DNA of 6,125 bases from an uncultured cyanobacterium. GTDB lineage: Bacteria > Cyanobacteriota > Cyanobacteriia > Phormidesmidales > Phormidesmidaceae. The notes beneath the pieces are model-generated. The model worked only from the letters and a program-made list of their open reading frames with translations. It was not told where the DNA came from and made no database searches. The position numbers and the translations under genes are program-made. Shown in pieces: positions 5,811 through 6,125 of the stretch. The first letter of the stretch is position 1; the number at the start of each line of letters is the position of its first letter. Where the stretch lies: positions 1 to 6,125 of the forward strand of contig CALHGI010000627.1 of the NCBI GenBank assembly GCA_938029995.1, in the 5' to 3' direction.

Positions 5811-5839
5811 AGTATATCAGTGTTTTTCCTGAAACCCAA
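5811..5839 (-). promoter_or_regulatory. Extended -10 promoter candidate upstream of mscL
   Basis: On the minus strand TATACT (5811-5816) is preceded by TGA, an extended -10 arrangement, and after a 17-base spacer by TTGGGT (5834-5839) as a partial -35. Transcription would begin near 5804 and pass through the terminator-like hairpin before reaching mscL, leaving a leader of about 143 bases. A weaker pair (TTTAAC, 17 bases, TTCAAT) lies downstream of that hairpin and is an alternative. Confidence 0.45.
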
Positions 5840-5848
5840 AGCATTTAG

Positions 5849-5858
5849 GTTACGTAAC
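5849..5858. promoter_or_regulatory. Perfect palindrome GTTACGTAAC, possible operator
   Basis: This 10-bp perfect palindrome lies nine bases upstream of the -35 of the mscL promoter candidate. Its position suits a dimeric regulator, but I do not recognise it as the site of a known factor, and an isolated 10-mer palindrome can occur by chance. Confidence 0.3.
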
Positions 5859-5885
5859 TCTACTTTTTGAAAACCTAGCTCCGCA

Positions 5886-5914
5886 CCCTGGACAATGCAT
5901 AGAAATCTCCAGGG
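5886..5914. repeat. Inverted repeat CCCTGGA / TCCAGGG
   Basis: Perfect 7-bp arms (5886-5892 and 5908-5914) are separated by 15 bases. The right arm runs straight into GGGGTCTGT (5913-5921), a 9-mer found again 69 bases later at the left end of repeat copy B (5982-5990). No T-run follows. Function unknown. Confidence 0.4.
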
Positions 5915-5964
5915 GGTCTGTTTCGTAACATTATCTTTGTTATGCCGGGGTTATTTGGGGGGCT

Positions 5965-5972
5965 GCGATCGC
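5965..5972. repeat. HIP1 octamer GCGATCGC
   Basis: Second HIP1 palindrome of the window, in the intergenic stretch seven bases to the left of repeat copy B. Confidence 0.8.
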
Positions 5973-5978
5973 AACCGC

Positions 5979-6033
5979 CTAGGGGTCTGTCAAGGCGAAG
6001 ACTTAGGATAAGGCGAGTGAAGCGTTAAACGAT
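5979..6033 (+). repeat. Dispersed 55-bp repeat, copy B
   Basis: Matches copy A (1254-1308) at 48 of 55 positions, same orientation, again opening with CTAG and GGTCTGTC. Read on the minus strand, both copies contain a frame ending SFNA-L---S followed by the stop TAA. In copy B that frame is continuous with an open frame entering from the right edge of the window. Confidence 0.8.
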
Positions 6034-6125
6034 CGGATAGTCTCATCGGGGATGCGGATGATCTCAACCAACCAACGACCAAAGCCAGCGTGGGGGGTTG
6101 GCCAGATAAACCCTGAACGGACATC
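6003..6125 (-). CDS. Possible C-terminal end of a gene running in from the right
   Basis: A minus-strand frame is open from the window edge to TAA at 6003-6005, giving 40 residues that include FGRWLVEIIRIPDET and end in SFNASLALS. The last part is encoded by dispersed repeat copy B. A second minus-strand frame from an ATG at 6124 is also open for about 44 codons, so openness alone is weak proof of coding. I recognise no family. It may be a real C-terminus extended by the repeat, a gene remnant, or part of a mobile element. Confidence 0.25.
   Translation of the reverse strand, partial: DVRSGFIWPTPHAGFGRWLVEIIRIPDETIRSFNASLALS

Noticed and set aside
1..6125. CRISPR array, tRNA, rRNA, toxin-antitoxin or phage genes
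   Set aside because: No regularly spaced repeats, cloverleaf, or recognisable proteins of these classes were seen on either strand.

Overview
The window looks like cyanobacterial chromosome. The evidence is a phycobilisome-linker-domain protein at the left, two copies of the HIP1 octamer GCGATCGC (2579 and 5965), and a YdcF-like protein, a PurU and an MscL of a general cyanobacterial cast. The genus cannot be fixed from this sequence alone. There is no rRNA, tRNA, CRISPR array, intact insertion sequence or defence cassette. Most genes are ordinary housekeeping or envelope genes separated by long, hairpin-rich intergenic stretches.

Layout from left to right. 123-881 (minus) is a single-domain phycobilisome linker with a hydrophobic C-terminal tail, reminiscent of the membrane-anchored CpcL (CpcG2) rod linkers. 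882-1473 has no convincing gene; it holds an isolated plus-strand promoter-like motif and one copy of a 55-bp dispersed repeat. 2800-1474 (minus) is a two-gene operon: a YdcF/DUF218-type protein followed, with an 11-base overlap, by an uncharacterised protein with two membrane segments. 2801-3105 is the divergent control region between that operon and panE. It contains a plausible promoter for each side and two overlapping, mutually exclusive hairpins. 3106-4083 (plus) is a PanE-type ketopantoate reductase. It converges on purU (4986-4120, minus; formyltetrahydrofolate deformylase), with a GC-rich hairpin between the two stop codons. 5661-5239 (minus) is mscL, the large-conductance mechanosensitive channel, followed by a textbook intrinsic terminator at 5143-5179.

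Upstream of mscL lies the most structured non-coding DNA of the window: a bidirectional terminator hairpin, a duplicated arm that allows alternative pairing, a second hairpin, an extended -10 promoter candidate and a perfect 10-bp palindrome. The far right holds the second copy of the dispersed repeat. It sits at the end of a short open frame entering from beyond the right edge on the minus strand.

The genes do not form one pathway. PanE (pantothenate/CoA) and PurU (one-carbon folate, formate release) both touch C1 and CoA metabolism, but they are convergent and not co-transcribed. The YdcF-like and two-TM pair probably act together at the cell envelope. I see no clear new multi-gene system. 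The points most worth a second look are the unusual anchored linker, the dispersed repeat, and the possible attenuator-like mscL leader.
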